This document shows, one piece after another, positions 17,394 through 26,417 of a stretch of 64,000 bases of DNA (its first letter is position 1; each line of letters opens with the position of its first letter). Origin of the DNA: Paraburkholderia youngii (GTDB taxonomy: Bacteria > Pseudomonadota > Gammaproteobacteria > Burkholderiales > Burkholderiaceae); contig NZ_JAALDK010000001.1 in NCBI RefSeq assembly GCF_013366925.1, positions 3,155,165-3,219,164 on the forward strand. Direction: 5' to 3'. Position numbers and translations under genes: made by a program. The notes under the pieces are model-generated. The model did no database searches, had not been told where the DNA came from, and saw nothing but the letters and a program-made list of their open reading frames with translations.

Positions 17394-18728
17394 CTAGTGC
17401 TGCAATGCTTCAGCCACTCCGGCGTCTTGCGTCGCTTTTGCAACCGGTGACGCATGGACGCTCGCACTAACCGGTTCGCTGTCCTTGCAGTGCTTATAGA
17501 TGTCACCGCCCTTCATGACCATCAGGATTCTGGTCGGGTCTTGCATGACTTTCAGGTTCTCCAGCGGATTGCCGTCAATGAGGAGGATGTCAGCGTAAAA
17601 TCCCGGCGCAATCTGGCCGATGCTGTCGGGTTGCATCATGATCTCGCCGCCAAGCTTGGTCGCCGCCAACAGGATTTCCTTGGGCGTCATTCCGATGTAC
17701 TTTTGGAAGTGCTCAAGGTCACGCGCATTCGTCCCGTGAGGCATCCACGCAAAGCCGTAGTCGCCGCCCGGCAGAATGCGGATTCCCCGCTTGTGCATCT
17801 TCTGCAACGTGTCAGCCGCAATTTCGAGTTCGCGCGCATAGCCCATCTTCGTCGCGACTTCCGTCGAAATTCCCCACTGTTCAGCGTGGTAAAGCGTACT
17901 CACGAGCCAGCCAATGCCTGGGGCGACAAAGTGCTTATCCTTGTTCGCCTCGAGCATGTCGAGCGCTTCCTCGTCCGCGAAGCTCGCGTGATAGACGAGT
18001 TCAATGCCGTGCCGCACGCACTGCTTCACAGATTCAGCGGAGCGCGCATGCGCGGCAACCCGCTTGCCCGCGCGTTTGGCCTCCGCGGTACACATCGCGA
18101 TTTCTTCTTCGGAAAACGGTGAGGCCTCTGCAGGAATGCCCGCGATATATTCGCCAGACAGGTTGAGTTTGAGATGGTCAACGCCGTATTTGAGGAACAT
18201 GCGTGTCGATTTGCGCATCTCTTCCGGCCCGCACACGACTTCGCCAAAGCTAAGCTCACGGAATGGGAGGTGCGAAAGAGTGTTGTCGCCCAGACCGCCC
18301 TGAACGGTAATTTCCTGGCTGCCTGCGAGATAGCGCGGGCCAGGAAATTCGCCGGCGTTGATTGCATTGCGCGTCACCACGTCGAGGCGCGGCTTCGCAG
18401 TTGCCGCACCGATGGCGGACGTCCAGCCCATCTCCAGATAGCGCTTCGCCACGCGGACGCACCACAGAATATGTTCTTCGGGCGGCATGAACTGGATCGC
18501 ACTGAGCGACGGCTGGTCATTCCACGAGAAGTGCGTGTGCGCTTCGGTCATGCCCGGCATGAGGAATTTGCCCTTGCCGTCGATGATCTGGAACCCCTCG
18601 CGCGATACCGATTCTTCCGCTTGGGAAACGCGCGTGATTCGATCATCTTCGACGAGTACCTCGCCCCGAAAAGGGTCGGTGCCGCTGCCGTCGAAGATGT
18701 TCACATTGGTGAAAAGGATCTTAGCCAT
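17394..18728 (-). CDS. Amidohydrolase (imidazolonepropionase/Xaa-Pro dipeptidase-like)
   Basis: The product has 444 residues; ATG 18728 follows GGAGGAGAC, clearly better than an upstream in-frame ATG. Amidohydrolase-superfamily features run in order: FLMPGMTEAHTHFSW (first metal His pair), DHLKLNLSGE with a candidate carbamylated Lys, VAAHARSAESVKQCVRHGIE, LVYHAS and ILPGGDYGFAW near the last metal Asp. IAPGFYADILLIDGNPLENL is the usual C-terminal strand. A binuclear metal hydrolase acting on a cyclic amide or peptide-like bond is expected; the substrate is unknown. It is the last of three genes in an operon, 26 bases after the alpha/beta hydrolase. No signal peptide is seen. Confidence 0.87.
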   Translation of the reverse strand: MAKILFTNVNIFDGSGTDPFRGEVLVEDDRITRVSQAEESVSREGFQIIDGKGKFLMPGMTEAHTHFSWNDQPSLSAIQFMPPEEHILWCVRVAKRYLEMGWTSAIGAATAKPRLDVVTRNAINAGEFPGPRYLAGSQEITVQGGLGDNTLSHLPFRELSFGEVVCGPEEMRKSTRMFLKYGVDHLKLNLSGEYIAGIPAEASPFSEEEIAMCTAEAKRAGKRVAAHARSAESVKQCVRHGIELVYHASFADEEALDMLEANKDKHFVAPGIGWLVSTLYHAEQWGISTEVATKMGYARELEIAADTLQKMHKRGIRILPGGDYGFAWMPHGTNARDLEHFQKYIGMTPKEILLAATKLGGEIMMQPDSIGQIAPGFYADILLIDGNPLENLKVMQDPTRILMVMKGGDIYKHCKDSEPVSASVHASPVAKATQDAGVAEALQH

Positions 18729-18754
18729 GTCTCCTCCATTTCTCCTGGAAGGTG

Positions 18755-19540
18755 TTAGTTCGCCGTCTTGTAGAAGCTTTGAAGTTCGGCCGTGCACTCG
18801 GCCGGCTTTTCAAAGGTAGTCCAGTGACCGCAGCCCGCCAGGACCGTCACCTTGCTGCCCGCGATACGCTCTCCCATGGCCTTGACTGCGGCCGGCTGGC
18901 CTACACCGTCCTCATCTCCCGTCACGAGCAGCGTCGGCACTTTGATGTTGTCGACGTTCGCTCCCTGCGCTCCGGCCAGCGCTTCGCAGCTCTGCGCATA
19001 TCCTTCCGGTGTTTGGCGCATTACGCTTTCGCGTACGAGCGCCACCGTCACCGGGCGCTGGGCCTTGGTCTCCACGCTCGTTGCACCCTTAACGATTGCG
19101 TCCGCCACTTCCTGCACGCCGACGATGCCCTTGTCCCGGCACAGTGCGGCGCGTGCCTTCATTCCGTTGCGACCGGCTTCTGGCGGTTCAATCAACGGAC
19201 CGAACAACGCCAGACTCTTCACCAGGTCCGGATGCTTCAGAGCAAGGTGTTGAGCGACGATGGTGCCCATCGAGTGCGCGACGATGTGCGCCCCGGACAC
19301 CTTGAGCTCGCCAAGAACAGCGGCAATTGTCTGAACGTACAGCTCAATGGACAGAGGCTCCGACGCGAGTTCCGAGCGCGAACTGCCGGGCAGGTCAAGG
19401 CGGATGACCTTCATGCCTTCGAACGCGGGCAACACAGGCGTCCAGTTATTCGAGGAACCTGCCAGACCGTGGATACACACCACCGGTTGACCATCACCAT
19501 CAATTTCCACAACCACGTTTTTGACCAAAGTCGTCGTCAT
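18755..19540 (-). CDS. Alpha/beta hydrolase
   Basis: The product has 261 residues with the classical triad: oxyanion region VVCIHGLAGSSNNW, nucleophile elbow AHSMG with Ser near residue 93, Asp in LLVTGDEDGVG and His in LAGCGHWTTFE near the C-terminus. The start overlaps the stop of the FAH-type gene by four bases (ATGA), so the two are translationally coupled. Similar enzymes open ring-cleavage products or act as esterases. With an amidohydrolase and an FAH-type enzyme in the same operon a small catabolic route is likely, but the substrate cannot be named. Confidence 0.87.
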   Translation of the reverse strand: MTTTLVKNVVVEIDGDGQPVVCIHGLAGSSNNWTPVLPAFEGMKVIRLDLPGSSRSELASEPLSIELYVQTIAAVLGELKVSGAHIVAHSMGTIVAQHLALKHPDLVKSLALFGPLIEPPEAGRNGMKARAALCRDKGIVGVQEVADAIVKGATSVETKAQRPVTVALVRESVMRQTPEGYAQSCEALAGAQGANVDNIKVPTLLVTGDEDGVGQPAAVKAMGERIAGSKVTVLAGCGHWTTFEKPAECTAELQSFYKTAN

Positions 19541-20418
19541 TCACCCACCTCGTTTTCAAGAACACCTACGTTTTCGATTTCGATACGAACCACATCGCCC
19601 TTTTGAAGAAATCTGGGCGGTGTGAACCCAATACCGACTCCTGCCGGAGTACCCGTCGCAATGACGTCACCCGGCTGCAATTCGATGCCAGCAGAAAGGG
19701 TCTCGATAAGCGTTGGAATGTCGAATATCAGTTGCGATGTATTCGAGTTCTGACGCAGTTCGCCGTTGACCCAGCACTTGACATCGATGTTTTGCCCATC
19801 GACTTCGTCTGCAGTGACCACGTACGGGCCCATCGGGCAGAAGCCGTCCAGCGACTTGCCGAGAAACCACTGACGATGGAGCTTTTGCAGGTCCCGCGCG
19901 GTAAAGTCGTTAATCACTGTGTAGCCGAACACATGGTCCATCGCGTTCGCTTTGGAGATGTTGCGGCCAGCCTTACCGATAACGACGCCAAGTTCGGCTT
20001 CATAGTCGAGTTGACTGGTAACGCTCGTGTGGCGAGGAATCTTTTCGCCAGGACCTATGATGGCCGACGCCGGCTTTGTGAAGAGCACAGGCGCTTCCGG
20101 CGCGTGCTCACCGTTTTGCGCGCTGCTATCGAAGCCCGAATTCTGAAATTCCGCGGCATGCTCGTGATAGTTTTTGCCCACGCAGAAGATGTTGCGGCGA
20201 GGCTGGTCTATCGGAGCCAGCACTTCAGCACCGCTCAAAGGAGTGCCGGACGTCTTGGGCTTCAGGTCAGCCTTTAGATCTGGATATTGTTGTACCAATT
20301 GGACCATGTCACCAGAGAAACCAGGCACCAGTGCATCTATGCTCCAGAATGTCTCCGCGTCCGAATCTACAAGGGCAACGACCTTTTGCCCAGCCACTCG
20401 TAAGTTTGCAAGCTTCAC
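19537..20418 (-). CDS. Fumarylacetoacetate hydrolase-family enzyme
   Basis: The product has 293 residues. Typical FAH-family blocks are IFCVGKNYHEHAAEF, LDYEAELGVVIGKAG with the metal Glu pair, YTVINDFTARDLQ with the metal Asp, GKSLDGFCPMGPYVV and GDVIATGTPAGVGIG. Members hydrolyse beta-diketones or decarboxylate and hydrate products of aromatic catabolism. It is the first gene of the minus-strand operon; AGGAG-like sequence precedes its start, and the palindromic operators lie within 100 bases upstream. Confidence 0.9.
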   Translation of the reverse strand: MKLANLRVAGQKVVALVDSDAETFWSIDALVPGFSGDMVQLVQQYPDLKADLKPKTSGTPLSGAEVLAPIDQPRRNIFCVGKNYHEHAAEFQNSGFDSSAQNGEHAPEAPVLFTKPASAIIGPGEKIPRHTSVTSQLDYEAELGVVIGKAGRNISKANAMDHVFGYTVINDFTARDLQKLHRQWFLGKSLDGFCPMGPYVVTADEVDGQNIDVKCWVNGELRQNSNTSQLIFDIPTLIETLSAGIELQPGDVIATGTPAGVGIGFTPPRFLQKGDVVRIEIENVGVLENEVGE

Positions 20419-20452
20419 TTCTCACTCCTTGTTGGTCCATTTGGTTGCGATG

Positions 20453-20537
20453 TGGTTCTACTGTAGAACCATATTGGCACATATGCAACTGGGGGTAAAC
20501 CAATGGTTTCACCAATTGGTACCGTTTCGCGTATAAT
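20453..20537. promoter_or_regulatory. Divergent control region with FadR/GntR-type palindromes and promoter
   Basis: A perfect palindrome TGGTTCTACTGTAGAACCA lies at 20453-20471, and ACCAATTGGT at 20511-20520 with a related ACCAATGGT just before it. GntR/FadR-type operators commonly have TGGT/ACCA arms. A consensus TATAAT at 20532-20537 serves the regulator gene; the second palindrome overlaps its -35 region, so repression of its own gene is likely. The first sits just upstream of the hydrolase operon. Confidence 0.68.
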
Positions 20538-20568
20538 TACTTCAACGGTGAGGAGGGAGAGCAAAAGA

Positions 20569-21285
20569 ATGAGCGACGTCGAAAGTCGTGGCAGCCCGGT
20601 TCGGGCGGCCGGCGCGAAGTCCTTGGCGGCGTATCTGGACGAAGAAATCGCGTCTGGTCGGCTGGGCGAGGGGGCGAAGTTGCCCGCGGAGCGTCTTTTG
20701 AGCGAGCAGTTTGGAGCGTCGAGAGGGGCCGTCCGGCGGGTGCTTCAGGATTTGAAAGAGCGCGGATTGATTTCCCAGGCCGTCGGAAGCGGCACGTTCG
20801 TGCGGCCTGGCGCTGCTAGCACATTCCCTGCGAGAATTCGCGAGCAGGCGGAACCGCGGCCAGAGGACCAGACGAGTCCTGCTGAACTGATGGAAGCGCG
20901 ACTGCTGATCGAGCCGCTGATGCCACGCCTCATCACGCGTAATGCGACGGGCGCAGATTTCGCGAAGATGATTGAATGCATCGAGCGCTCGGAGGCCGCG
21001 CAGACTATTGAGGAGTTCGAGCATTGGGATGGTCAGCTCCACCGAGTTTTCGCACTTGCAACGCATAACTCTTTTTTCCTAAAGATTCTGGAGTTGACTA
21101 ATCGCGTGCGCGAGCAAGGCGAATGGGGGCGGCTTAAAGCGCGCTCGCTGACTCCAGAACGTCGCAAGGAATATGAGGCCCAGCACCGTGAAATCGTCGA
21201 AGCCCTTAGAGACCGCGATACGGATGCAGCAGTGAAGGCGCTTACTGGGCATCTTGTTCAGATTCAGCACAACCTCTTTGGCTAG
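20569..21285 (+). CDS. FadR/GntR-family transcriptional regulator
   Basis: The product has 238 residues; ATG 20569 is preceded by AGGAGGGAGAG. The N-terminal winged helix reads LAAYLDEEIASGRLGEGAKL, PAERLLSEQFGASRGAVRRV and RGLISQAVGSGTFVRPG, which is the GntR signature. The C-terminal all-helical FCD domain contains LMEARLLIEPLMPRLI, HWDGQLHRVFALATHN and EHREIV-like QHREIVEALRDRD, with the Asp/His residues that often hold a metal near the effector pocket. It is divergent from the three-gene hydrolase operon with palindromes in between, so it most likely controls that operon and itself. Effector unknown; an organic acid from the pathway is a reasonable guess. Confidence 0.9.
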   Translation: MSDVESRGSPVRAAGAKSLAAYLDEEIASGRLGEGAKLPAERLLSEQFGASRGAVRRVLQDLKERGLISQAVGSGTFVRPGAASTFPARIREQAEPRPEDQTSPAELMEARLLIEPLMPRLITRNATGADFAKMIECIERSEAAQTIEEFEHWDGQLHRVFALATHNSFFLKILELTNRVREQGEWGRLKARSLTPERRKEYEAQHREIVEALRDRDTDAAVKALTGHLVQIQHNLFG

Positions 21286-21323
21286 AAAACCCGGCGCCAA
21301 TACATGCTCCGTCGGCACCGTAA

Positions 21324-21503
21324 CGATGGCGCACACAAGTCGTGAAAGGTCTGCGTGAGCACGTCCTGCCACTGCTGGTCGAGATGGCCGGCATCACGGG
21401 AGTCCATCTTTGCCTGGCCGATGAGGCTGTCAGCAAGCTAGAGAAAGCTGAAAAGCGGGCACGTTCGGAAGGCACCCAAGTGCCGACATGGATCGTGCTA
21501 GTA
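21324..21503 (+). pseudogene. Fragment of a hypothetical conserved protein
   Basis: Residues VVKGLREHVLPLLVEMAGIT, GVHLCLADEAVSKLEKAEKR and GTQVPTWIVLV have protein-like composition and good codon use, then quality is lost. I believe this is the middle of a gene seen in relatives (pattern GVHLC-ADEA-S...AEK-AR...VP-WI-L), but the family has no name I can give. No start or ribosome site is present. Confidence 0.4.
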
Positions 21504-22445
21504 AGGATGCCGCGCCGACCGCGTCCGTTTAGCGGCGGAAGCTTTCAATGCCGGACTCGCGGATTTGCCCGGCGTCGGCCCAGCAACGCCTACTTCGACG
21601 CTTTACCAACTTGAGTACACGCGTTGCAAGACGTCGTGGACCGCGGGATGACGCGTTGTTTTTACGTCTAGAAGCAACGGGCAGCGGCACTGCGGCATCA
21701 CCCCCAGTCCTCTGTGCCGCAGACAACCGCTGCGGTCGCACGTCGGTGCGAGGGGCGGCTTACCCTCCTATTGCCGACTTTGAGACAACGGCGATGCGAG
21801 CGTCGCCTATGGGTCGTAAGTACGCGTTCGCCGATGTAAGAGTCGCGGTTCTGGAGCCGGCTCGGGCGAACGGCCGGTCAGCACCGTGCAGCCGCCCGAT
21901 GAGGATCGGTAGCTGAGCGTCCACAATGGCCGATCAGTCGCCGGCCGGCTCAGTTCGGTAGCTGTGACCTGACGGTATCGCAGACGGTATCGATCTCCGA
22001 TGTCATCTGGAGATGTATGGCTCAGACGATCTTTCTTAAGCAGGTGGCGCTGATTGTCCGATGCGGCCCACCTAAGGCTGTTGAGTGCCGGGCGAGAATG
22101 CCGGTATCGCTGACGGTATCGGCGGGCGCTATGTGGACCCGGGGCAGGCCCAGCGTTGGGCTTGCGGCAGGTGGCTGTTAATTGAATGGGAATGCTCGAC
22201 TCCCGAGCGATACTGCACCAGACAATCAAGAGGAGTCGGTTGCAATTGATCTGGCGAGAAGAATGGGTAGGATCATGGGTAGAGGCCGATCCGTAACGGT
22301 GGGAGTCAAACTTGGCGGGGCATTGCAGTCGGCAGTGCGATGCTGCTGCCTTCCGCCATAAGAATATCGACTCGCAGCATAGAGCCCAGTCCTGCCAACG
22401 CCCACGCGCGTCGCCCTAACGGGTCAGACTATATCCGACAGGCAA
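21504..22445. other. Long intergenic region with short direct repeats
   Basis: About 940 bases show no convincing gene. GACGGTATCG occurs three times (near 21972, 21984 and 22110), twice as closely spaced pairs, and a degenerate TATGGGTCG element resembles the start of the 78-bp repeat. This looks like decayed intergenic repeat DNA. Confidence 0.45.
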
Positions 22446-23048
22446 TCACGGCCTCAGCCAGCCACGGCTGATCGGCCATGCGAGCAGCGCACGATAGAGC
22501 GTGACCGCCAGATCTGTCATCGCCGTGCCGCCCGTTTGCCACAGCCGCGCAATTGCCGCATAAGCGATGCACGCGACGGCCACTGCCCCGATCATGTCGA
22601 GCGGAAAATGCACGCCGAGAAACACGCGTGCCCACGCGACGATGATACCCGCAACGAGCGTCATGCCACCGAGCCAGCACATCCGCCCGAAGAGCAGCGG
22701 CAGCGCGATGCTGGCAAAGAGGGTGGCGTGATCGCTTGGGAACGACGAATCGGGCACATGCGCCAGGAACGTGTGGCCGAGCCCGATCATGAACGGGCGG
22801 GGGTGCTGCCAGACGAGACCGATCAACTGGTTGACGCCGAGCGCCAGCAGCGCGACGCAGCAGGCACGCAGGGCCAGCTCGCGCCGCTGGTGGTCCCCGG
22901 AAAGCCACATCATCACCAGCATGAGGGGCACTAACCAGATCAGATGATTTGCAGAGACGAGCGCCGTGCTGACCAGCCATCCCGGCGTTGCCGGCGTGCC
23001 GTTGATCATCAGGAAGAGCGCGTGGTTGAATGCTTCGATGGTATTCAT
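22446..23048 (-). CDS. PAP2-family phosphatase, probable undecaprenyl-diphosphatase (BcrC/YbjG type)
   Basis: The product has 200 residues and several membrane helices. The PAP2 signature is present: GLVWQHPRPF in the first motif, SSFPSDHATLF in the second, and RVFLGVHFPLD with the catalytic His in the third. The arrangement and length match BcrC/YbjG, which recycle undecaprenyl pyrophosphate in the inner membrane for peptidoglycan and O-antigen synthesis. The usual Lys of the first motif is not obvious. It lies downstream of a decayed response-regulator gene on the same strand. Confidence 0.85.
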   Translation of the reverse strand: MNTIEAFNHALFLMINGTPATPGWLVSTALVSANHLIWLVPLMLVMMWLSGDHQRRELALRACCVALLALGVNQLIGLVWQHPRPFMIGLGHTFLAHVPDSSFPSDHATLFASIALPLLFGRMCWLGGMTLVAGIIVAWARVFLGVHFPLDMIGAVAVACIAYAAIARLWQTGGTAMTDLAVTLYRALLAWPISRGWLRP

Positions 23049-23194
23049 TGCGTCGTTTTGTACTGAAGATGAAGAGTGCGTCAGCCGCCGTGCGTCTGCG
23101 GCTGCGGCGCTTGGCTACACATGACAAGCGGCACCGCAGCGAGCGCGCCATGCTCGCGAGATTGGACACGCCGAAAGCGGCCGTAGGGTAGTGC

Positions 23195-23274
23195 GGCGAA
23201 ACCTTCCCGGCGCAGGCCGAGTCTTAGTCCATTGCCGATCAGCGGATCGTCCCCTTGGCCAGCAGTATTCGCAT
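23195..23274 (-). pseudogene. N-terminal relic of a QseB/OmpR-type response regulator
   Basis: From an ATG at 23274 the minus strand reads MRILLA, then after a one-base frame change DDPLIGNGLRLGLRREGF. Together these match the start of QseB-like receivers (MRILLVEDDPLIG-GL--GLR--GF). Homology ends after about 27 residues and the rest of the gene is gone. A QseB-type box lies upstream, and the YgiW-like gene, a common neighbour of qseBC, lies divergently. Confidence 0.68.
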
Positions 23275-23336
23275 CCGTCGTCATCCTGTTCCCGCCGGTT
23301 CCGTGACGCGGCGTCGCAAGCTTACCGGCCGGAAGG

Positions 23337-23352
23337 TTAACACTGCATTAAG
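23337..23352. promoter_or_regulatory. QseB-like box (CTTAA-N6-GTTAA) upstream of ygiW-like gene
   Basis: On the minus strand CTTAA is followed after six bases by GTTAA, close to the direct repeat CTTAA-N6-CTTAA reported for QseB-type regulators. It lies 100 bases upstream of the YgiW-like gene and 63 upstream of the response-regulator relic. Confidence 0.5.
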
Positions 23353-23450
23353 GGGGACACCGCGCAGCGTCGCCTTCACTCTGGCTTCAGCCTCGGGTCC
23401 GTAGACTGCTTTCTGTCGCGACCACGATGTCGCCCGTACAAGGAGAACCA

Positions 23451-23798
23451 ATGAAGAAGCTCATTGTTGCCTGCCTGATCGCCACGTCCACCGCAGAGGC
23501 TCACGCGGTATGCACAGGCCCTGGTGTCGAAGCGACGGCCACGACGGTCCAACAGCTTCGCGACGCAGGCAGGGAAGACCAACGCATCGCACTGCGCGGC
23601 CATATCGTGAAATCCATCGGCGAAAAGTACCAGTTCGCCGACAGCACGGGAGAGCTGCCGGTCAAGATCGACCACAAACACTGGCCGGCCGAAGAGCCGG
23701 TGAATCAGACGGGCACCATCGAGCTGGCCGGCAAGTACGACAAGGAAATCGTCGGCGCATCAAAGGCCAAGGTCTACGACATCAAGGTGGTGCAGTAA
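23451..23798 (+). CDS. ygiW: YgiW/YdeI-family periplasmic OB-fold (BOF) protein
   Basis: The product has 115 residues; ATG 23451 is preceded by AGGAG. A short signal peptide (MKKLIVACLIATSTAEAHA) precedes a compact OB-fold domain: TTVQQLRDAGREDQRIALRG, HIVKSIGEKYQFADSTGELP and VKIDHKHWPAEEPVNQTGTI. Family members (YgiW, YdeI, VisP) are periplasmic stress proteins often linked to the QseBC two-component system. The stop overlaps the next start (TAATG), so it is coupled to a methyltransferase gene. Its usual regulator gene is only a relic next door, so control may now come from a distant homologue. Confidence 0.85.
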   Translation: MKKLIVACLIATSTAEAHAVCTGPGVEATATTVQQLRDAGREDQRIALRGHIVKSIGEKYQFADSTGELPVKIDHKHWPAEEPVNQTGTIELAGKYDKEIVGASKAKVYDIKVVQ

Positions 23799-24370
23799 TG
23801 GTTGCCGGCCCCCTGCACACGTCCCGGCTGTTTGCACGGGAATGGGCGACGGCGCCCTGGTCGGTCGGCGCGATCTGCCCGAGCTCACGGCGACTCGCCG
23901 CGCGCCTCGCGCGGGAGGTGCCGGCGGGCAACGGTGTGGTCATCGAACTCGGTGGCGGTACCGGCGCGGTCACGCACGCGTTGCTCGAAAGCGGCGTGCC
24001 AACCGACCGGCTGATCGTCGTAGAGCGCTCCCCTACCTTCGTGCAGCATCTGCGCGGGCGATTCCCGGATGTGCCGGTCATGCACGCCGACGCTGCCCGC
24101 CTGGCCTGGTGCCTGCCACTGGACCTGCGCGTCGACGCGATCGTGTCGTGCCTTCCCTTGCGCTCATTGCCTCATCGCGAGGTGGATGAGATTGTCGACC
24201 AGTGGCGGCAGGTCCTGCGTCCTGGTGGTGTCGTGATTCTGTTCACCTACGATATCCGGCCGGATCGAAACGTCGTGAATGCCGGTGGGATGGGCGACTT
24301 TGTGATGCTGTCGAGCCGGATCATCTGGGCTAACCTGCCGCCGGCCCGTGTCGTGACGATGCAACTATGA
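23798..24370 (+). CDS. SAM-dependent methyltransferase, PmtA-like
   Basis: The product has 190 residues. The start ATG shares a base with the previous stop. SAM-binding motif I reads VVIELGGGTGAVTHAL, followed by LIVVERSPTFVQHLR (motif II acidic residue), ADAARL and DAIVSCLPLRSLP (motif IV). The N-terminus FAREWATAPWSVGAICPSSR is typical of phospholipid N-methyltransferase PmtA and relatives. Phosphatidylethanolamine methylation is possible but not proven, as the family also includes rRNA-methylase-like members. Coupled to the YgiW-like gene, it may belong to an envelope-stress unit. Confidence 0.78.
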   Translation: MVAGPLHTSRLFAREWATAPWSVGAICPSSRRLAARLAREVPAGNGVVIELGGGTGAVTHALLESGVPTDRLIVVERSPTFVQHLRGRFPDVPVMHADAARLAWCLPLDLRVDAIVSCLPLRSLPHREVDEIVDQWRQVLRPGGVVILFTYDIRPDRNVVNAGGMGDFVMLSSRIIWANLPPARVVTMQL

Positions 24371-24416
24371 GCGGCACAACACGCGGCGGGAGCACCTCGC
24401 ATCTGCATTGCCAGGA

Positions 24417-26366
24417 CTACCCTTCTTCCGCTTCCCGCACGACGAGCGGCGGTAGCGGGCAGCCGAGCGTATCGCAGATGGCGCGGAGCAGCTCCGCTTC
24501 GCGGACGGTGACCTGCTGGTTTGCCAGGATGCAGGCCGCGCAGGCGGCGACGATCCGGCGCTTGATGGCTGGGACCGATTGATTGAGCGTTTGCAGGGCC
24601 GCGTCGAATCCGGCGAGGGAGCATTCTTCGCGAGGCCGCAAGCGGTAGGCGTGCTCGCCGCCGATGTAACCGCGCATGCCCGCATCGAAAGCCCGCGCGG
24701 CCTGGTCGGTTTCCGGTTGGCCTTCCCAGGCCAGTAGCGCCAATACCGTTGCCACCGGGTGCGCGAGGCTCTGCACGGAACTGCGCCCTGCACGCGCCGG
24801 ACGCTGCGGGAGGAATTGGGCGTCGAGATGGCGATGCAGTACACAGCGAAGCGTGTACTCGAACAAGCTCAGCCGCTGGTCGGCGATCATTAGCATCTCG
24901 ACCTGTGCGCGGAATGAATGATGCTGCCGCGGCGACATCTGCCGCAGTGCTGGCAGGCTCAGGTCCAGAAGGGGCAGCCGATGCGTGTCCGGCAAAGCCT
25001 GGACAGGGGCGATCAGCCGCAGGGTTTCGACAAAGTCCTGAGGCTCAGCGCCGGCTTTCAGCCGGGTCAGCTGGAGTTCCCGCAGGTCCGACCCCGGGTC
25101 CATGAGGAGGGCGTAGACCAGGGCGCGAGCACTGAACGGCTCCTGGGCGGCGACCCGGAGCACGTCTGGCATACCGTCGTGTAACCCCTGCGCATAGCTA
25201 ATCAGTTCCGGATCGATGTGGCCGACCCGGGATGCTGTTTCGTCGGCGAGCCCCAGGACCGGCACCGGCACCTGCGGAAGCCCTGGTAACGTAGGAGCCC
25301 CGCCGAACGGCGGGGCATGGCTGGGCCGGGGGCCTTCAGGTTCTTCCCGATCGACACCTACCGGCCGCACCTCCGGGAACCGGCCGTCGAACTGGGGATT
25401 GAGCCGGCGGATGCGCTCGACGAGGGGCGGGTGGGTAGCTAGCATTCCGGCGAGTCCCTCGCCAGCGAAGGCGTTGGCGAAAAACATGTGACCGGCCTCT
25501 GCGGCTTGGGGGTTGCCGATGCGTGAGCCCTCAGCCAGCCCTCCGATCTTCTTGAGCGCCCCGCCGATTCCGTCGGGGTTGCGCGTGAACTGGACGGCAC
25601 TGGCGTCGGCCAGGTACTCGCGCTGCCGCGACACCGCCGCCATGATCAGCCGACCGAAGAACGCTCCCACGAGGCCCAGCACAAACACGCCCAGGCCCAG
25701 CAGCACCATGCCGCCCTGGGCATTCTGCCTTCCCGACGAGCGTCCTCTGGAAGTGAACATGAGGCCGCGGCCGATGATGGACAACACCATGATCCCGAAG
25801 ATCAGGCCGATTAGCCGGATGTTGAGTCGCATGTCGCCGTTGAGGATGTGGCTGAACTCGTGGGCCACCACGCCCTGGAGCTCGTCGCGGGTCAGGTAGT
25901 CGAGGCAGCCCTGCGAGACGGCGACCACGGCGTCTCCCGGAGCGTAGCCGGCCGCGAAGGCATTGATCCCGGGCTCATCCAGAACATAAACGGGGGGTAC
26001 CGGCACTCCCGCAGCGAGGGCTATCTCCTCGACGACGTTGAGCAGCCGTTTCTGCCGCGGGTCGGTGGTCGTGCCGGGCACCTCCACACCGCCCAACATC
26101 AGGGCGACGGCCTGGCCGCCGGAAGCGAGCTGGCTCACCTTGAATGCGCTGGCACCGCCGACCACAAGGCCCACCCCCAGCGCCGCGAACAGGAGCATCT
26201 CCGGCTGCCACCAGGACACCGGCGCGTGGGCGTCATACGTGCTGAGCGCCACTAGCAGCCCGTAGACCAGGGCGATCAGTATCAGGATCGCCAGGACGAA
26301 ATAGACCACCAGCTGAAAGGTCTTGCGTCGGGCCGAATCCTGCTGCTGAAAGAAATTGGTGGTCAC
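24417..26366 (-). CDS. M48-family membrane metallopeptidase with long C-terminal extension
   Basis: The product has 649 residues. Two helices near residues 18-42 and 56-76 anchor the protein. The zinc motif HEFSH is at 169-173 and the third ligand Glu250 lies in QREYLADASA, with two more helices around 183-199 and 219-245. This is the HtpX/Ste24-like arrangement. About 350 extra residues follow (SYAQGLHDGMPDVLRVAAQE onward) with helical repeats and no clear domain, so it is not plain HtpX, which has about 290. A LemA gene lies 51 bases upstream on the same strand, a pairing common in bacteria. Membrane-protein quality control is likely. Confidence 0.88.
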   Translation of the reverse strand: MTTNFFQQQDSARRKTFQLVVYFVLAILILIALVYGLLVALSTYDAHAPVSWWQPEMLLFAALGVGLVVGGASAFKVSQLASGGQAVALMLGGVEVPGTTTDPRQKRLLNVVEEIALAAGVPVPPVYVLDEPGINAFAAGYAPGDAVVAVSQGCLDYLTRDELQGVVAHEFSHILNGDMRLNIRLIGLIFGIMVLSIIGRGLMFTSRGRSSGRQNAQGGMVLLGLGVFVLGLVGAFFGRLIMAAVSRQREYLADASAVQFTRNPDGIGGALKKIGGLAEGSRIGNPQAAEAGHMFFANAFAGEGLAGMLATHPPLVERIRRLNPQFDGRFPEVRPVGVDREEPEGPRPSHAPPFGGAPTLPGLPQVPVPVLGLADETASRVGHIDPELISYAQGLHDGMPDVLRVAAQEPFSARALVYALLMDPGSDLRELQLTRLKAGAEPQDFVETLRLIAPVQALPDTHRLPLLDLSLPALRQMSPRQHHSFRAQVEMLMIADQRLSLFEYTLRCVLHRHLDAQFLPQRPARAGRSSVQSLAHPVATVLALLAWEGQPETDQAARAFDAGMRGYIGGEHAYRLRPREECSLAGFDAALQTLNQSVPAIKRRIVAACAACILANQQVTVREAELLRAICDTLGCPLPPLVVREAEEG

Positions 26367-26417
26367 GGTCAGAGCGGCTTGGGGAGCATGAGACGCATAG
26401 AGCGATGCGGTCCCGGC

